Below, in pieces: positions 45,101-52,392 of a stretch of DNA of 64,000 nt (positions are counted from its first letter, which is position 1; each line of letters starts with the position of its first letter). This stretch comes from a virus: IMG/VR virus record IMGVR_UViG_3300027917_000024, positions 41,151 through 105,150 of that record, one strand, 5' to 3'. The notes under the pieces were generated by a model. It was not told the DNA's origin. It saw only the letters and a list, made by a program, of their open reading frames with translations, and did not search any database. The translations under genes were made by a program, and so were the position numbers.

Positions 45101-47935
45101 TTTAGTTTTTTCTTCCAACAATCTCATCCTTGCTGTTGCTTCACTGAATTGCTCGCCAAACACCTTCTTTTTACCGGAAATTTCGGCTAATTTATTCATA
45201 ATTGTTTCAAGTGCATCAAGTCGGACAGATGTTTTTCCAGCGGCTAATCCTAACCGTATAATTTCTTCCACCTGTTGCCCAAATATAGGAACAGATCTCT
45301 CTACTATTTCTCCTAGTACCGTCAATTGATTTGTATAAGCCTTCTTTGTTTGAATACCTAATGTTTCTTGGGCGTTCAGTTCTTCTAGTTTTATCTTGAG
45401 GTTCCCTACTGCCATCGCATTTTTATCTAATGCATCTGCCTGGAATTCTGTTACTTCAAGTCCTGTTTGTACTGGTGCAAATTTCATTTCCTTTGTCATT
45501 TGCCTACCAGCTCTAATTGCTAATTCTCCGTATATATCTTCAATTTGCTGTACATGCTCCTTGAACATATTGAGCTCTTCGTTGAGTGTATTTTTAAGTA
45601 ATGTCATCCATTCTCGGAGCTCATTGATTCGTGCGTAGTATGCTTTCTCCGCTCCTTCTTGTGTGCTAACCCGTTTTATTTCTTGTCCAAGTGCCGTATA
45701 CTTTTCCTTGTTATCTATAGCCAGCCCCCTCATTACTATCAGATCTTTTATATGCTGTTTTGCCCACGCTGTAGGACTTCTTTGACTAATACCAATAAGT
45801 TCCTCGTTCAAATCATGCCAAGCTTGTGCATTTGTTTCTACCGATGCCGATAATTTATTCAGATCGTTATCAAGTTTGACAAACTCTTCAAATCCTGGGA
45901 GTCCTATGCCTGAGATTTCTCCTGTTACTTTCCTAAATATATCCACTTTTTCGATTACTTTCTCTGTTGCCGCTCTGACTACCTCTTTCATTGATGTCCA
46001 ACTATTTTCAATCCCAACACTGGCACTCCTAAAAGTAGTTAATAATTCCCTGAGACTACTAATACTTCCTTGAAAGTTGACATCTAGTTTCATTGTTTTC
46101 AATGACATCAACCTCTGCATTTCCATAGTTTGTTTTGCCAGCAGCCCCATATTATCTGTGAATAGTTGGATTTGGCTTATTACAGCAGTCCCCAATCCTT
46201 TGGTTCCAAAATCAATTGCGGTATCCCTTGCGGCCTGGAATGTCCTTCTTGTATTTCCCATTTTATTTGCAAGCATATCTAGAAAGCCGATATAGGAATC
46301 AATCATTTTCATATCCTCTTGCTTTATAACACCCCTCAATTCTTCTCGCATGGAAGCAAATCGTGTTCTTAGCCGCATGAGTGTATCTTCTACAGTTCGC
46401 AAAGGGATTTCCAAAGCTTGTCCAAGAATTTTGGGATCTGGTACAAAATCCTTAATATCTAGTCTAGCACCCTTAAATCCTGTTATAGACTCTCTGAATA
46501 CCTGTTGTATACTATTCCTTGCTTCTTTACCACCCTTTTTAGCGGTGTCGTCAATGCTATCCCAAGTAGCTCTCCACTTTTGTACTATCTGTTCTTCTCC
46601 TTCAGTAAGTTCTGCTCTTCCTTCTGGATCCAAACCTAATAACTTCAGGATACTTTCTGTTGGTTGACCGCTAGTAAGTACTGCAAGTATGGCTTCAAAT
46701 GCTCCAGACAGCTTTAATGCTTTCGTAACACTCCTTTCTAATGAAAGACGTATAGTGTCTACACTATCCCGTACCTTATCAGATGTTACTGCAGCACGTT
46801 TTAGATCAACATCAACGGAAAGTTGGTCTAGTTTGGCTGTTTCAGTGAAAAGTTTTGACGTTTGTTCTGATAGTGACCTTAAAGATGCAATCTGTTTCTC
46901 TACCTCCTCCCTTTGTTCACCTGTAATACCTTTTGTTCTTCTTAATCTTTCAAGTCGTGCAATTACCTGATCTATTTGGTTATCTAATGCTTGGAATATC
47001 TTTCTTGCAGGAGGTCCAAATTTAGTATCTATAGCTTCTCCAGCATCTTTTAGCCCACCTTTGACATTTTTTGCTTTTGCGACAAACTCGTCTACAAGAT
47101 TATTTGCATCTTTAATAGTTTTTATGTCTAGGGGTTGCCATTCTCCTGTCCTCGTTACCCGCAATACTGAGCTCATATCTAAAAGATGTTCTTTTGTTGA
47201 TATAAATAGTTTTTCTTGGTCTCTTGTTCTAGCATTCATTATCTGTAGGTCGATTATCATATCGTGTAATTTATCAGAACCTGGATCTATTTTTTGCCAA
47301 GATAAAAGTTGATTTTTTATATGACCTACTTGTGGGGCTATGGAGCTACCTAATAACTTTGCAAATTTCTCAAGAGATGGCATTAAAACTCCAGCCTCTG
47401 GTAACTTTAATGCCTCTGCTATTCCTGCAGTTCTGATCATTTGGTCAAAACGTTTCAGAGTTTGTAATAGATCTATTGCCTCAGTTTTTATTCTACCAAT
47501 AGCTTGCTGCTTTTGTGCCGATGCCCTTGCAAATTTTGGGTCTGCCTGTACTTGATTTATAGTGTTAATTAATGTTTCTACTGCCCGTAATGTATTACTG
47601 GATCTCGATCCAAAATCTTCTATAGTTTTTGTAGATTTTATTGTACTTTCTGCTACTGCAGTGAGGCTTTCTTTAAGAGATCTTCCAGAATGTTGCAACT
47701 GGTCGAAAAAATTTTCAGTTACCTTCGTCAAGTCTTGTATCATCTTTATTATATTCTGTGTCTCTGTCCCTAGTTCCTCAAAGCCCTCCGTATCTGGAGT
47801 CATTTTTACTGTTTCAAGGGCTTTATTTATCTTGCCAGCCAAATTCACTATGGCACTTACTGCTTGCTGAAGAGTGGTAATATCAGCACCAATATCTACA
47901 TAAATGCCGCCTATTTTTTGTCCACCGTTAGCCAT
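36125..47935 (-). CDS. Tail tape measure protein, very large
   Basis: Protein of 3936 aa that sets tail length. Long coiled coils fill residues 1-1700. A TP901-type core lies at about 1750-2000 (FYAELETQVARVTTAIAAE, SAGLSMKEAM, EQVLGVLSVL). Hydrophobic segments near 2190-2215 (IGLAIAAVVFAGYLLY) could cross the membrane. More coiled coil leads to a C-terminus of GGIAGGPTLGVIGEGGQSEAV type, common in tape measures. At about 0.15 nm per residue it predicts a tail of about 590 nm. The chaperone genes with a -1 frameshift site lie directly upstream. Confidence 0.93.
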   Translation of the reverse strand: MANGGQKIGGIYVDIGADITTLQQAVSAIVNLAGKINKALETVKMTPDTEGFEELGTETQNIIKMIQDLTKVTENFFDQLQHSGRSLKESLTAVAESTIKSTKTIEDFGSRSSNTLRAVETLINTINQVQADPKFARASAQKQQAIGRIKTEAIDLLQTLKRFDQMIRTAGIAEALKLPEAGVLMPSLEKFAKLLGSSIAPQVGHIKNQLLSWQKIDPGSDKLHDMIIDLQIMNARTRDQEKLFISTKEHLLDMSSVLRVTRTGEWQPLDIKTIKDANNLVDEFVAKAKNVKGGLKDAGEAIDTKFGPPARKIFQALDNQIDQVIARLERLRRTKGITGEQREEVEKQIASLRSLSEQTSKLFTETAKLDQLSVDVDLKRAAVTSDKVRDSVDTIRLSLERSVTKALKLSGAFEAILAVLTSGQPTESILKLLGLDPEGRAELTEGEEQIVQKWRATWDSIDDTAKKGGKEARNSIQQVFRESITGFKGARLDIKDFVPDPKILGQALEIPLRTVEDTLMRLRTRFASMREELRGVIKQEDMKMIDSYIGFLDMLANKMGNTRRTFQAARDTAIDFGTKGLGTAVISQIQLFTDNMGLLAKQTMEMQRLMSLKTMKLDVNFQGSISSLRELLTTFRSASVGIENSWTSMKEVVRAATEKVIEKVDIFRKVTGEISGIGLPGFEEFVKLDNDLNKLSASVETNAQAWHDLNEELIGISQRSPTAWAKQHIKDLIVMRGLAIDNKEKYTALGQEIKRVSTQEGAEKAYYARINELREWMTLLKNTLNEELNMFKEHVQQIEDIYGELAIRAGRQMTKEMKFAPVQTGLEVTEFQADALDKNAMAVGNLKIKLEELNAQETLGIQTKKAYTNQLTVLGEIVERSVPIFGQQVEEIIRLGLAAGKTSVRLDALETIMNKLAEISGKKKVFGEQFSEATARMRLLEEKTKSVAGIIGNLGIGVDATGQKMVDTFSKMDEIVAGIPPDIHRMRAAINSANIVLGQMKSKVGISEDSFKALDKALSALNSNTRDMIKSFTYVEQLREPKVLKALVEELGRLVKEGVDPALEAVHKLFTEMEKEINLDDGIEKAADSIPKLQKELEKLQREMMVTGVTASSLKKEMSLLQQLQVQGVASAAQVKHLKDVQAAMKTLSQQSKNVAELDIAQSAAKLGTVGEKYEIINAKLKVFKQHMDGLIQSLAIMTGATAQQATEEEAKEKIMVENINLRIRRVEQLKFLYESLGSVLHQLRSVQDKKIGLGDKELTQTKAQIEGLAAAIKLFTDIEIDTSKLEGLDLKTVIKILEDALGKVGSRIDIVREKLQQLSAEGQKKLAIGVEVEKTGRDIEVMRERLEILIGAQDRGGASLQNLSAQYKIYQDLMKQGVILEEERARMISLGQTIEVLKQQFIDIVQIQKGITKGQAGLVAIGRGYEAVTNRVSGFKKVISDLGDTVGAVTGRTQNLGNAERQFAQILSTNIDGMNKYITEIQALDKARTMLERVKELKDKKQFVEARDLVRLLRQEMEKLSGVPLELKTKKLEEVEKVIVSLRENAVREVERLMTETGEKFEEFEPKMKIEGLDAKKSQELREAREQLELYGEQEKKGENIAEARQKRIEAVIKAMKLEKAPREEAARFLQDQIVVEGQYIQKLQEELQLRRGHPGLLFKLASETGRNVKLQQLYNTIMDKSKDGTREQAKAYEELAKEAQNLSTQVNKLQGRYKGVTQMVNTLISDIKSLILVQIRWYATQNIIFRFTRGVRDLVKFYAELETQVARVTTAIAAEYNVSAKSVEIMSRLRSEMIRTGSAVEDLATIMWELISAGLSMKEAMAGVSHVTNLALAAELEIGEATRITAGLFRVFGDQVAKAGDASDKFRYINDRLAATLNQSQVDMNGLIAGLGYMINEADAAGLSFEQVLGVLSVLNNRLLLGSKAGRSASRVLTQLTSNAKELAKAFSIDIDFTKPLDLVDVLTKLNAALERGMYQGQLTTIQFDKLQDIFGQVGKRAAVGLITNLDELNKTVAALQTGKFDNLAESMAKLKIETFAQQVKILVARFKLLGKDAIEPVVSLLKGLVWVLNAAGDTLSWLPDTLKRLAVQIAVVYGILRGMGKLLLMKRIATSSKALEALSKPVTALILYFRSLTGQMDLTEKAVQGVAFDFKQTFTILVPAAMAKTTKSIWATVTSLTALKAALTGFWMGLNKIGLAIAAVVFAGYLLYKAYKKQEEALRTANTELEKAREAYLETLDAIEAEQQALRELAEEYRTTIPYTEKWLRVRERLKLQYPGILAYLDAELATTGEIEKSIAKWTELTQKRIELLERLEKLEEKEAKQLRELEIRLSSVTRKMYGLYDGANALGRELESTTGLEKFRKNVVDLAKGFTELIIQGKELPKDVNLIWLQFKRLEEPVFTLQRLKELLLGVGDAGQVANSELLRVIRDLPPEIQDIFKDYNIKIGVEIGREDVRKMVKDIEKEIEKETAFADIETEYAALRTRLQRPLLSPFAALAPDATKKALTDAIAEASTFVDKFEKETPATLKATLVEMDADLREIQQRNLVARKKLLSEGASDIDKLRAELSSYTAAFDEHQKKFSDVSAAYYYNTLQRMIELMRSLQGASEQEQRSIEARLRIYYGRMGSLSREHLKRAGINIEKFEQLLRGGMDVSSKEAKNLIKDFEKIGEKQKKVLGDAGLAMAKQIVDMVDNVNDLEAAYERMFGTISRISAHGTNVVREHLERNQNVIRQVMAALPAHARKMMAQATVVERLEMVREAKNTVNEINLAIAELGIIATPGVREQIRAQKFQEYYNKIKLISKDFYETEKKLMDESRKYLSKTISEMGSERSIHIQRNLDLLTKQRDIELKYAEQLITAETKIKAARELSVQEESQQEFDKLTKRIEFFNEKVDEANQVIEEMGRKLEVLQEVREDFSTLLIGKQPETLEAIFKQNIGDIQEFLAEDERLLVEAFKKLIKNIDSDQAKFLNEIIEELRRHYGWTHEVALLWFQTLFKDYEKLGFNFDKTIATIEQKTFTTMKSTQDKLYDLQLNRYHDNQQLGIIMDKIRGEDLDSNVQYQTAKLQEDQILFQKETENNHARLEASEQFYNDMAALRKRELEELDKFVATFDSVMSPQQYLNLMQERLKIQEKFNVDQRNRIQETIENYKRLKSGLVKQITETNEAIKRIESYEPPYTKAEEEAIANMKARQTQILAEKENYANKMKEIDEKIAGAKGVPWAQKYFEKRYELQKAAIQGNVDVLKEEETELQQALAEIDKGAKLRNTASLRQFQNYTEQLKVQYEATIRDLAGKHAELLLIEPRELADFAIKSIQRVQQIAQEQLERAKVKVEAQFLVGDVDLGSIKEWESDILESINEFSYNVKEEFVEKLDKALREGTGDVRAKYATYRIIFEDLMRKSYLETIERTKTQARDAIREMLETSLQEIEATAPVLRMDIDIPALKAAGVEVSNIFQWQDQLVGKAEDQKERLKDMIELQRQVRLEAEAEMVPLREKVEKTKKAVEDGKKGIIDRIKEKDKYDELVAAAREYELLVERKAKLEDKSVTYKEGEAEALDEQLIKQDKIINQIIGEGKARKDVLNALKDQGILIQAADEAALNQRINYQNWAQAIDMALRSGQSLAELAKYTGSAWDRALLGMVDALWDFQRQATDFFEVWKGLANTVLEGLNTAIVDTWNAIFRPPKQEIENMSGELRELEEEAARIKREMDLIEVGLVLPEEAAEHLELTQQWKEVQKEIAKARGELDKLESTSRRVGEAFKKFAQTLLDALADIIARLIIVNILSSLGGLFGKQPAKGGPIGTRWLQLEPVRVAKGGIIEGGIRPFTKEQTTLLQTLKATFFQSGGIAGGPTLGVIGEGGQSEAVVPLPDNRSIPVTFTGEGGRTQDIKVINLMDPKMIPSIMLQHPEAIINVINEDIASRGPIYQIIRSIKR

Positions 47936-48292
47936 TTATTTTTTATCCTTCTTTGGCTTTTTAGCAGGTTGCATTGGTATACCTAGTTTCTGGAAGGCGA
48001 GGTCGGGACGGGCTTCTCTAATTTGCTGTTTCCGTTCCGCTTTGTAGAGCGATTTTCGGAATTTTTTAGGTAGGAGTGAATTTACAAATTTCTGAAAGGC
48101 GTTTGCTGCATCCTTTCCACCAAATACAAGAGGCATACAGCTTGCTACTAACATCGCATTTTCATGTTGCTCTTTTCTTCTTATTATAACAGATTTCCTA
48201 TAATAAAACCAGAGTTGGTCTAATGTATAATTCTCGTAAATATCATTAACAGCATGATTGTGTTCTATTAGATATTCAATGACCTCCCCCAA
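47936..48292 (-). CDS. Tail assembly chaperone, T-like frameshift extension
   Basis: Open reading frame in the -1 frame relative to the G-like gene. It is probably not a separate gene: its only start (TTG at 48292) has no ribosome site, and a -1 slip at AAAAAAC (48337-48343) leads straight into it. The predicted fusion is 148 residues of the G-like protein plus 133 of this frame, 281 aa in all (KK or KN then RIKPPSDD). The extension is basic and ends in a Lys-rich tail. In lambda the equivalent GT protein bridges the tape measure and the tail tube. It ends at the base before the tape measure start. Confidence 0.75.
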   Translation of the reverse strand: MGEVIEYLIEHNHAVNDIYENYTLDQLWFYYRKSVIIRRKEQHENAMLVASCMPLVFGGKDAANAFQKFVNSLLPKKFRKSLYKAERKQQIREARPDLAFQKLGIPMQPAKKPKKDKK

Positions 48293-48303
48293 CGAGATAA
48301 TGT

Positions 48304-48780
48304 CTATCCGCTCGTCATCTGAAGGAGGCTTGATACGTTTTTTATTGAATCCTCATTTTGCTTATAGACAAGGAATATTAGGCGGATAGCTTGCGGGATC
48401 GGAATATCTTCTAATTTTTCTTCTTCTACATCAAGGGAGATTGAAAGAATAGTAATAATTTCATCTATTGCAGCAATGTAAAGATCCCAAAGATTGTTTT
48501 CAATGTTATCCAGTGTTAGTTTTATGCCTTTATTCTCAAGTTTCCCTAGTATACGTTCGAGACATGGATTTACTCTCTTGAGCTTTCCAAGTGTCCATGG
48601 ACGTATCTTAAACCCATCTATTTCAATCTCTGGAAAAAGAATTTCTTCTTCAGATTTTCCTTTGAACTCATCTTCCTCTTCATCTTGTTCTTCTACTTTT
48701 TTTTCTATTACCTCCCCCTTCGCCTGGGCTTCCGCCTCTTCTGCCTCCTTTTTTATTTTTCTTAGTTCGTCAGGTGTCAT
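48304..48780 (-). CDS. Tail assembly chaperone, G-like
   Basis: Protein of 158 aa, with an acidic N-terminal half (EEAEAQAKGEVIEKK) and a helical C-terminal half (NLWDLYIAAIDEIITIL). It corresponds in place and type to lambda gpG, between the major tail protein and the tape measure, and would coat the tape measure during tail assembly. Start ATG 48780 has AAGGAG upstream. The slippery site near its 3' end allows the longer GT-like form. Its sequence is not closely similar to lambda, so the assignment rests on position, charge and the frameshift. Confidence 0.8.
   Translation of the reverse strand: MTPDELRKIKKEAEEAEAQAKGEVIEKKVEEQDEEEDEFKGKSEEEILFPEIEIDGFKIRPWTLGKLKRVNPCLERILGKLENKGIKLTLDNIENNLWDLYIAAIDEIITILSISLDVEEEKLEDIPIPQAIRLIFLVYKQNEDSIKNVSSLLQMTSG
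48337..48343 (-). promoter_or_regulatory. Programmed -1 ribosomal frameshift site
   Basis: On the minus strand the heptamer A AAA AAC is in the zero frame of the G-like gene (codons ATA AAA AAC), the ideal XXXYYYZ pattern. Slipping back one base makes the next codon CGT and opens the T-like frame without a stop. I see no clear downstream hairpin by eye. Confidence 0.8.
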
Positions 48781-48799
48781 AGCAGTACATCTCCTTCAC

Positions 48800-48839
48800 A
48801 AGAAAAGGTTGGGTGGAGGGAGCCGAAACCCCCTCCACC
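48800..48839 (-). terminator. Intrinsic terminator after the major tail protein gene
   Basis: On the minus strand GGTGGAGGG and CCCTCCACC form a 9-bp GC-rich stem (48812-48820 with 48831-48839) with a 10-base loop, followed by CCAACCTTTTCTT. The T-run is short, so it is probably a leaky terminator that lowers transcription of the chaperone and tape measure genes relative to the abundant tail tube protein. Confidence 0.65.
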
Positions 48840-48861
48840 GTTCCAAATAGAGAGTGGAATA

Positions 48862-49437
48862 TTAGCTGTAGTTCTCGTAGATGTTGGCGTCGTCAAATAC
48901 AATCTTGCCAAATGGCTTGTTAATATCACCAGCATCGTCGACCAAACATTCAATAATTCCCTTAGCGTTCATCCAGTCTTCGGCGTTGTAGTCCATCGTC
49001 CCATCTGGCTTTAGTGAGGCACAAGGAATGTACCATGTGTAGTCCCTACCAAACTCTGAGTTAAACTCAAGTTTGGCGCAGCCTTTAATCTCACCCCTAG
49101 CCATCGGGTATATTTCGAAATTCAGCCCAGAAATTGCAGCAGGATCACTACTACTCTGAGCACTTGCAAGTAGCCATTCCTTCATCGCCCCACCCGTCAT
49201 CTCATCAAATGTAAAGTTGATAGCAAGGGCTTTGTTAGTAATCAAGGAACGGTCTTTCTTACGTGTACCATTGACAGTAGTGTAGTGATCGAGAAATGTA
49301 ACTTCAGGGGCCATAGATGCAACTACGATGTTGCCGATTGTCCATGTTGCGTTGCTGGACCAGTCAACGTTGGGACTGGTATCTTCGTAAAATGTCAGCT
49401 CTGCCATCCCTAAGGTGTAATTGAGTGGTTGAGCCAT
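48862..49437 (-). CDS. Major tail (tube) protein
   Basis: Protein of 191 aa, directly upstream of the chaperone genes and with a strong terminator after it, as expected for a highly made tube protein. It is beta-rich with typical tail-tube phrasing (LTFYEDTSP, VTFLDHYTTVNGTRK, FNSEFGRDYTWYIPCASL). The start ATG 49437 follows GGAGG. It would polymerise around the tape measure. No domain other than the tube fold is evident; no Ig-like C-terminal domain is present. Confidence 0.85.
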   Translation of the reverse strand: MAQPLNYTLGMAELTFYEDTSPNVDWSSNATWTIGNIVVASMAPEVTFLDHYTTVNGTRKKDRSLITNKALAINFTFDEMTGGAMKEWLLASAQSSSDPAAISGLNFEIYPMARGEIKGCAKLEFNSEFGRDYTWYIPCASLKPDGTMDYNAEDWMNAKGIIECLVDDAGDINKPFGKIVFDDANIYENYS

Positions 49438-49478
49438 CCTGTTATACCTCCTATCCAGCTGGTCAAAATATTAGTTCA

Positions 49479-49895
49479 TTACGTACTTGAGCTGCTCGAA
49501 CTGCTGGACGTATTTGGGTTATGCGAAAGATACCATACAAAATTCTGTGTAAAAATAAATTCACCATTCTTTCCTTTTCCCATGAACATTGGTGAGCTCT
49601 GCATCGCAAAACATCGCCCACGGAATGTACTTAGGAAATCCCTTTGGCGGTGCAACACGCCATAGATTGCCTCGGCCTTGTTATACCCGCCAGGATATGT
49701 TCCATTTCTAACTCGGACCTGCATGGTTGGGAACTCTTTCCCACCTACTGCTTGTGGAGGCTCTCCTCCGGTAGGATATAGTGTTACAGTATTTGCAGGT
49801 GTATCAGGTTCGAAACCAATAAACAGGTCTGTTCCGAAAGTGCCCAGTCCTTGTGAAACTAAATACGATACGACCTCATCCAGTAGGGTTGCCAT
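49479..49895 (-). CDS. Tail terminator protein with serine tail
   Basis: Protein of 138 aa. The mix of LYPTGGEPPQAV, MQVRVRNGTY and AEAIYGVLHRQRDF is typical of the phage tail-terminator (minor capsid) family, whose ring closes the tail tube for joining to the head. Its C-terminus ends in an odd run of eight Ser plus Thr, coded by mixed Ser codons, of the same style as the poly-serine tracts elsewhere in the window. It lies just before the major tail protein gene, as expected. Confidence 0.78.
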   Translation of the reverse strand: MATLLDEVVSYLVSQGLGTFGTDLFIGFEPDTPANTVTLYPTGGEPPQAVGGKEFPTMQVRVRNGTYPGGYNKAEAIYGVLHRQRDFLSTFRGRCFAMQSSPMFMGKGKNGEFIFTQNFVWYLSHNPNTSSSSSSSST

Positions 49896-49955
49896 AGTGT
49901 AACACCTATAAACCTAACATGATTATAGTTGATAGAAAATAAAAAGTCAAACTTA

Positions 49956-50573
49956 TTATTTCATAGTTTTAAGAGTTGCTCGTATCTCTTTGGTTATCGG
50001 AGCCAAGAGTCGTCTTTTTGCTTCCTGTAGAGGACGTTCGATAAACTTCCCTCCCCTAGGTGGACTTCCTTTCCTAGCTTGACTCGGTCCAGTTCCTCTT
50101 GGTTGTAACTCTTCGTGTAACCTAAGAGCTAAATCATTACCATTATCATCTGTTCGCCAAAATGAGATACCTACATTTAGAGTTCCTCCAGCCAATGCGT
50201 TCACATCTTCTTTAGTAGGAAGTAGTGATCTGTCTGGAGATTTTACAATGCTAACTCCTGTACTATCACCATCCGATTCACCTTTTGCGTATATCACATT
50301 ATTTACTGTAAGCCTACCACTACGAGCTAATTTGCCAGTATCAAGAGGAACTAAATCCATTGCCTTTTCAAATGCCTCAAGACCAGCTTCTAGGAGTCCA
50401 CGTTTTGCTGCTTTTATCAGAAGTACAGGCTGATTTCTTATATGTTTCTGTAACACAAGAACTCCTCTGGCTCCCATCGCTTTTCTGCCAGCGGAGATTG
50501 TGTACACTTCTGTTTTCTTGTTGTATTTTTTCAGATTAGCAATTCCAGATTTTATTTTGGATTCTAGAGACAA
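49956..50573 (-). CDS. HK97 gp10-like neck/tail protein
   Basis: Protein of 205 aa. The segments VPLDTGKLARSGRL and RGGKFIERPLQEAKR match the HK97 gp10-type family (DTGxLxxS motif and FLExPL-like C-terminus), which sits at the head-tail interface. The start is TTG 50573, seven bases after GGAG, since no ATG is positioned better. It precedes the tail terminator gene, in the usual connector order. Confidence 0.8.
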   Translation of the reverse strand: MSLESKIKSGIANLKKYNKKTEVYTISAGRKAMGARGVLVLQKHIRNQPVLLIKAAKRGLLEAGLEAFEKAMDLVPLDTGKLARSGRLTVNNVIYAKGESDGDSTGVSIVKSPDRSLLPTKEDVNALAGGTLNVGISFWRTDDNGNDLALRLHEELQPRGTGPSQARKGSPPRGGKFIERPLQEAKRRLLAPITKEIRATLKTMK

Positions 50574-50576
50574 TTT

Positions 50577-51272
<696 letters not shown>

Positions 51273-51279
51273 TCACTCC

Positions 51280-51603
51280 TTAACTTAGAAATGCTTTTAC
51301 AAATTCCCGAACGCCTCTAATGTTATACTTATTACTGTAAGTTATAACAGTATATTCTGTACCTCCAAATAAGAATATATAGTCAGTATTAATTATCGTT
51401 GCTGACCCCTCTATTTCTGTAGGTAACCAGCATTCAATTTGAGCCATTACTTCATTGCCCTCTTTATTTAGCACCATCTGAAATTCTTCGTTCCACCGAC
51501 AAGGAACATTACTGTATACGGTTGTTTTTGTAACTGTTCCGTAGCCATCCCTAGATACAGAATAGATGGTTGTAATTGTTTGTCTAAGAAGATCAGATAT
51601 CAT
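51280..51603 (-). CDS. Head-tail connector (stopper-like) protein
   Basis: Protein of 107 aa. It has the short beta-barrel pattern of phage head-tail joining proteins (IYSVSRDGYGTVTKTTVYSNVPCRW, then IINTDYIFLFGGTEYTVITY). Position between the gp10-like gene and the adaptor, once the inserted glycosyltransferase genes are ignored, fits the stopper that closes the portal. The start overlaps the end of the glycosyltransferase gene by 11 bases. Confidence 0.65.
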   Translation of the reverse strand: MISDLLRQTITTIYSVSRDGYGTVTKTTVYSNVPCRWNEEFQMVLNKEGNEVMAQIECWLPTEIEGSATIINTDYIFLFGGTEYTVITYSNKYNIRGVREFVKAFLS

Positions 51604-52390
51604 GTTTGCCTCTTATGTAATCTGAATATTTAAATGTATCTTGGATGGCTGATAATGTTTCATTTCGATAAAGTTCCTTAGGTCTCTTGGTACTTCTCAA
51701 TCCCGCCTTGACCCACAGACCTTTGTCGAGATGGACAACGTATGTATTTTTTAGCAGTAGTGTTCTTCCACCGCTATTATTATTTCGCTGTTCCCACTCT
51801 TCTTCATTATAATCCCATTCTACTTCTGGGTCAAAGTAATTTTTTGAATCGAACATATTTTCTTTGAGGGCTCGGCGTGATGCCCCCCAACAAAAACCTT
51901 GGGCACTGGTTATATGCCATACTAAATCTTGCGACTCATATTCTTCTTCTGGTACGTGCTGCAGTTCCTGATATGCCGAACTGCTGGCTACCGGTGCTAT
52001 AAAATCTCTGTTCTGTCTTTTTACCGCTTGAATGAAATATTCCCAGGATCTTGTAACTAATATATCCTGATTGAGCATTACTACTGCCTCACAATCGAAA
52101 TCATCAAGTGCAATTCGTATAATTTCATTCCAAGCGTGTGTAAGATCATTAATATCTGATTGAATAAAAAGCGAATTTACATGCTTGAATCGTTTCCGAA
52201 GTGCGATGTTCAATGCACGAAATCGATAATCCAGTGAGTCATTATCTCTTATGATGAGGACGTATTCTTCCTTCGTAAACATATCAATTCCAGAAATCAG
52301 ATCCATCAACAGGGCAAAAGGATCGGTATGTTCTGTTATCTCTTGCTTATCAATTACATCATTATGTGTAACAATGCCAATACCAATCAC
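51593..52390 (-). CDS. GT-A-type glycosyltransferase
   Basis: Protein of 265 aa with a nucleotide-sugar transferase fold. IGIGIVTHND is the N-terminal strand, the middle carries VVMLNQDILVT where the NQD takes the place of the DxD metal motif, and PVASSSAYQ and EVEWDYNEEEW follow. It would transfer a sugar from a nucleotide donor. The acceptor is unknown. It forms one block with the next two transferase-like genes. It begins 3 bases after the neighbouring stop and ends inside the stopper gene. Confidence 0.72.
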   Translation of the reverse strand: MIGIGIVTHNDVIDKQEITEHTDPFALLMDLISGIDMFTKEEYVLIIRDNDSLDYRFRALNIALRKRFKHVNSLFIQSDINDLTHAWNEIIRIALDDFDCEAVVMLNQDILVTRSWEYFIQAVKRQNRDFIAPVASSSAYQELQHVPEEEYESQDLVWHITSAQGFCWGASRRALKENMFDSKNYFDPEVEWDYNEEEWEQRNNNSGGRTLLLKNTYVVHLDKGLWVKAGLRSTKRPKELYRNETLSAIQDTFKYSDYIRGKHDI

Positions 52391-52392
52391 GG

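Noticed and set aside
48290-48292. TTG at 48292 as an independent start for the T-like frame
   Set aside because: No Shine-Dalgarno precedes it, whereas the -1 slip at AAAAAAC leads into the same frame. The frameshift is the simpler explanation.
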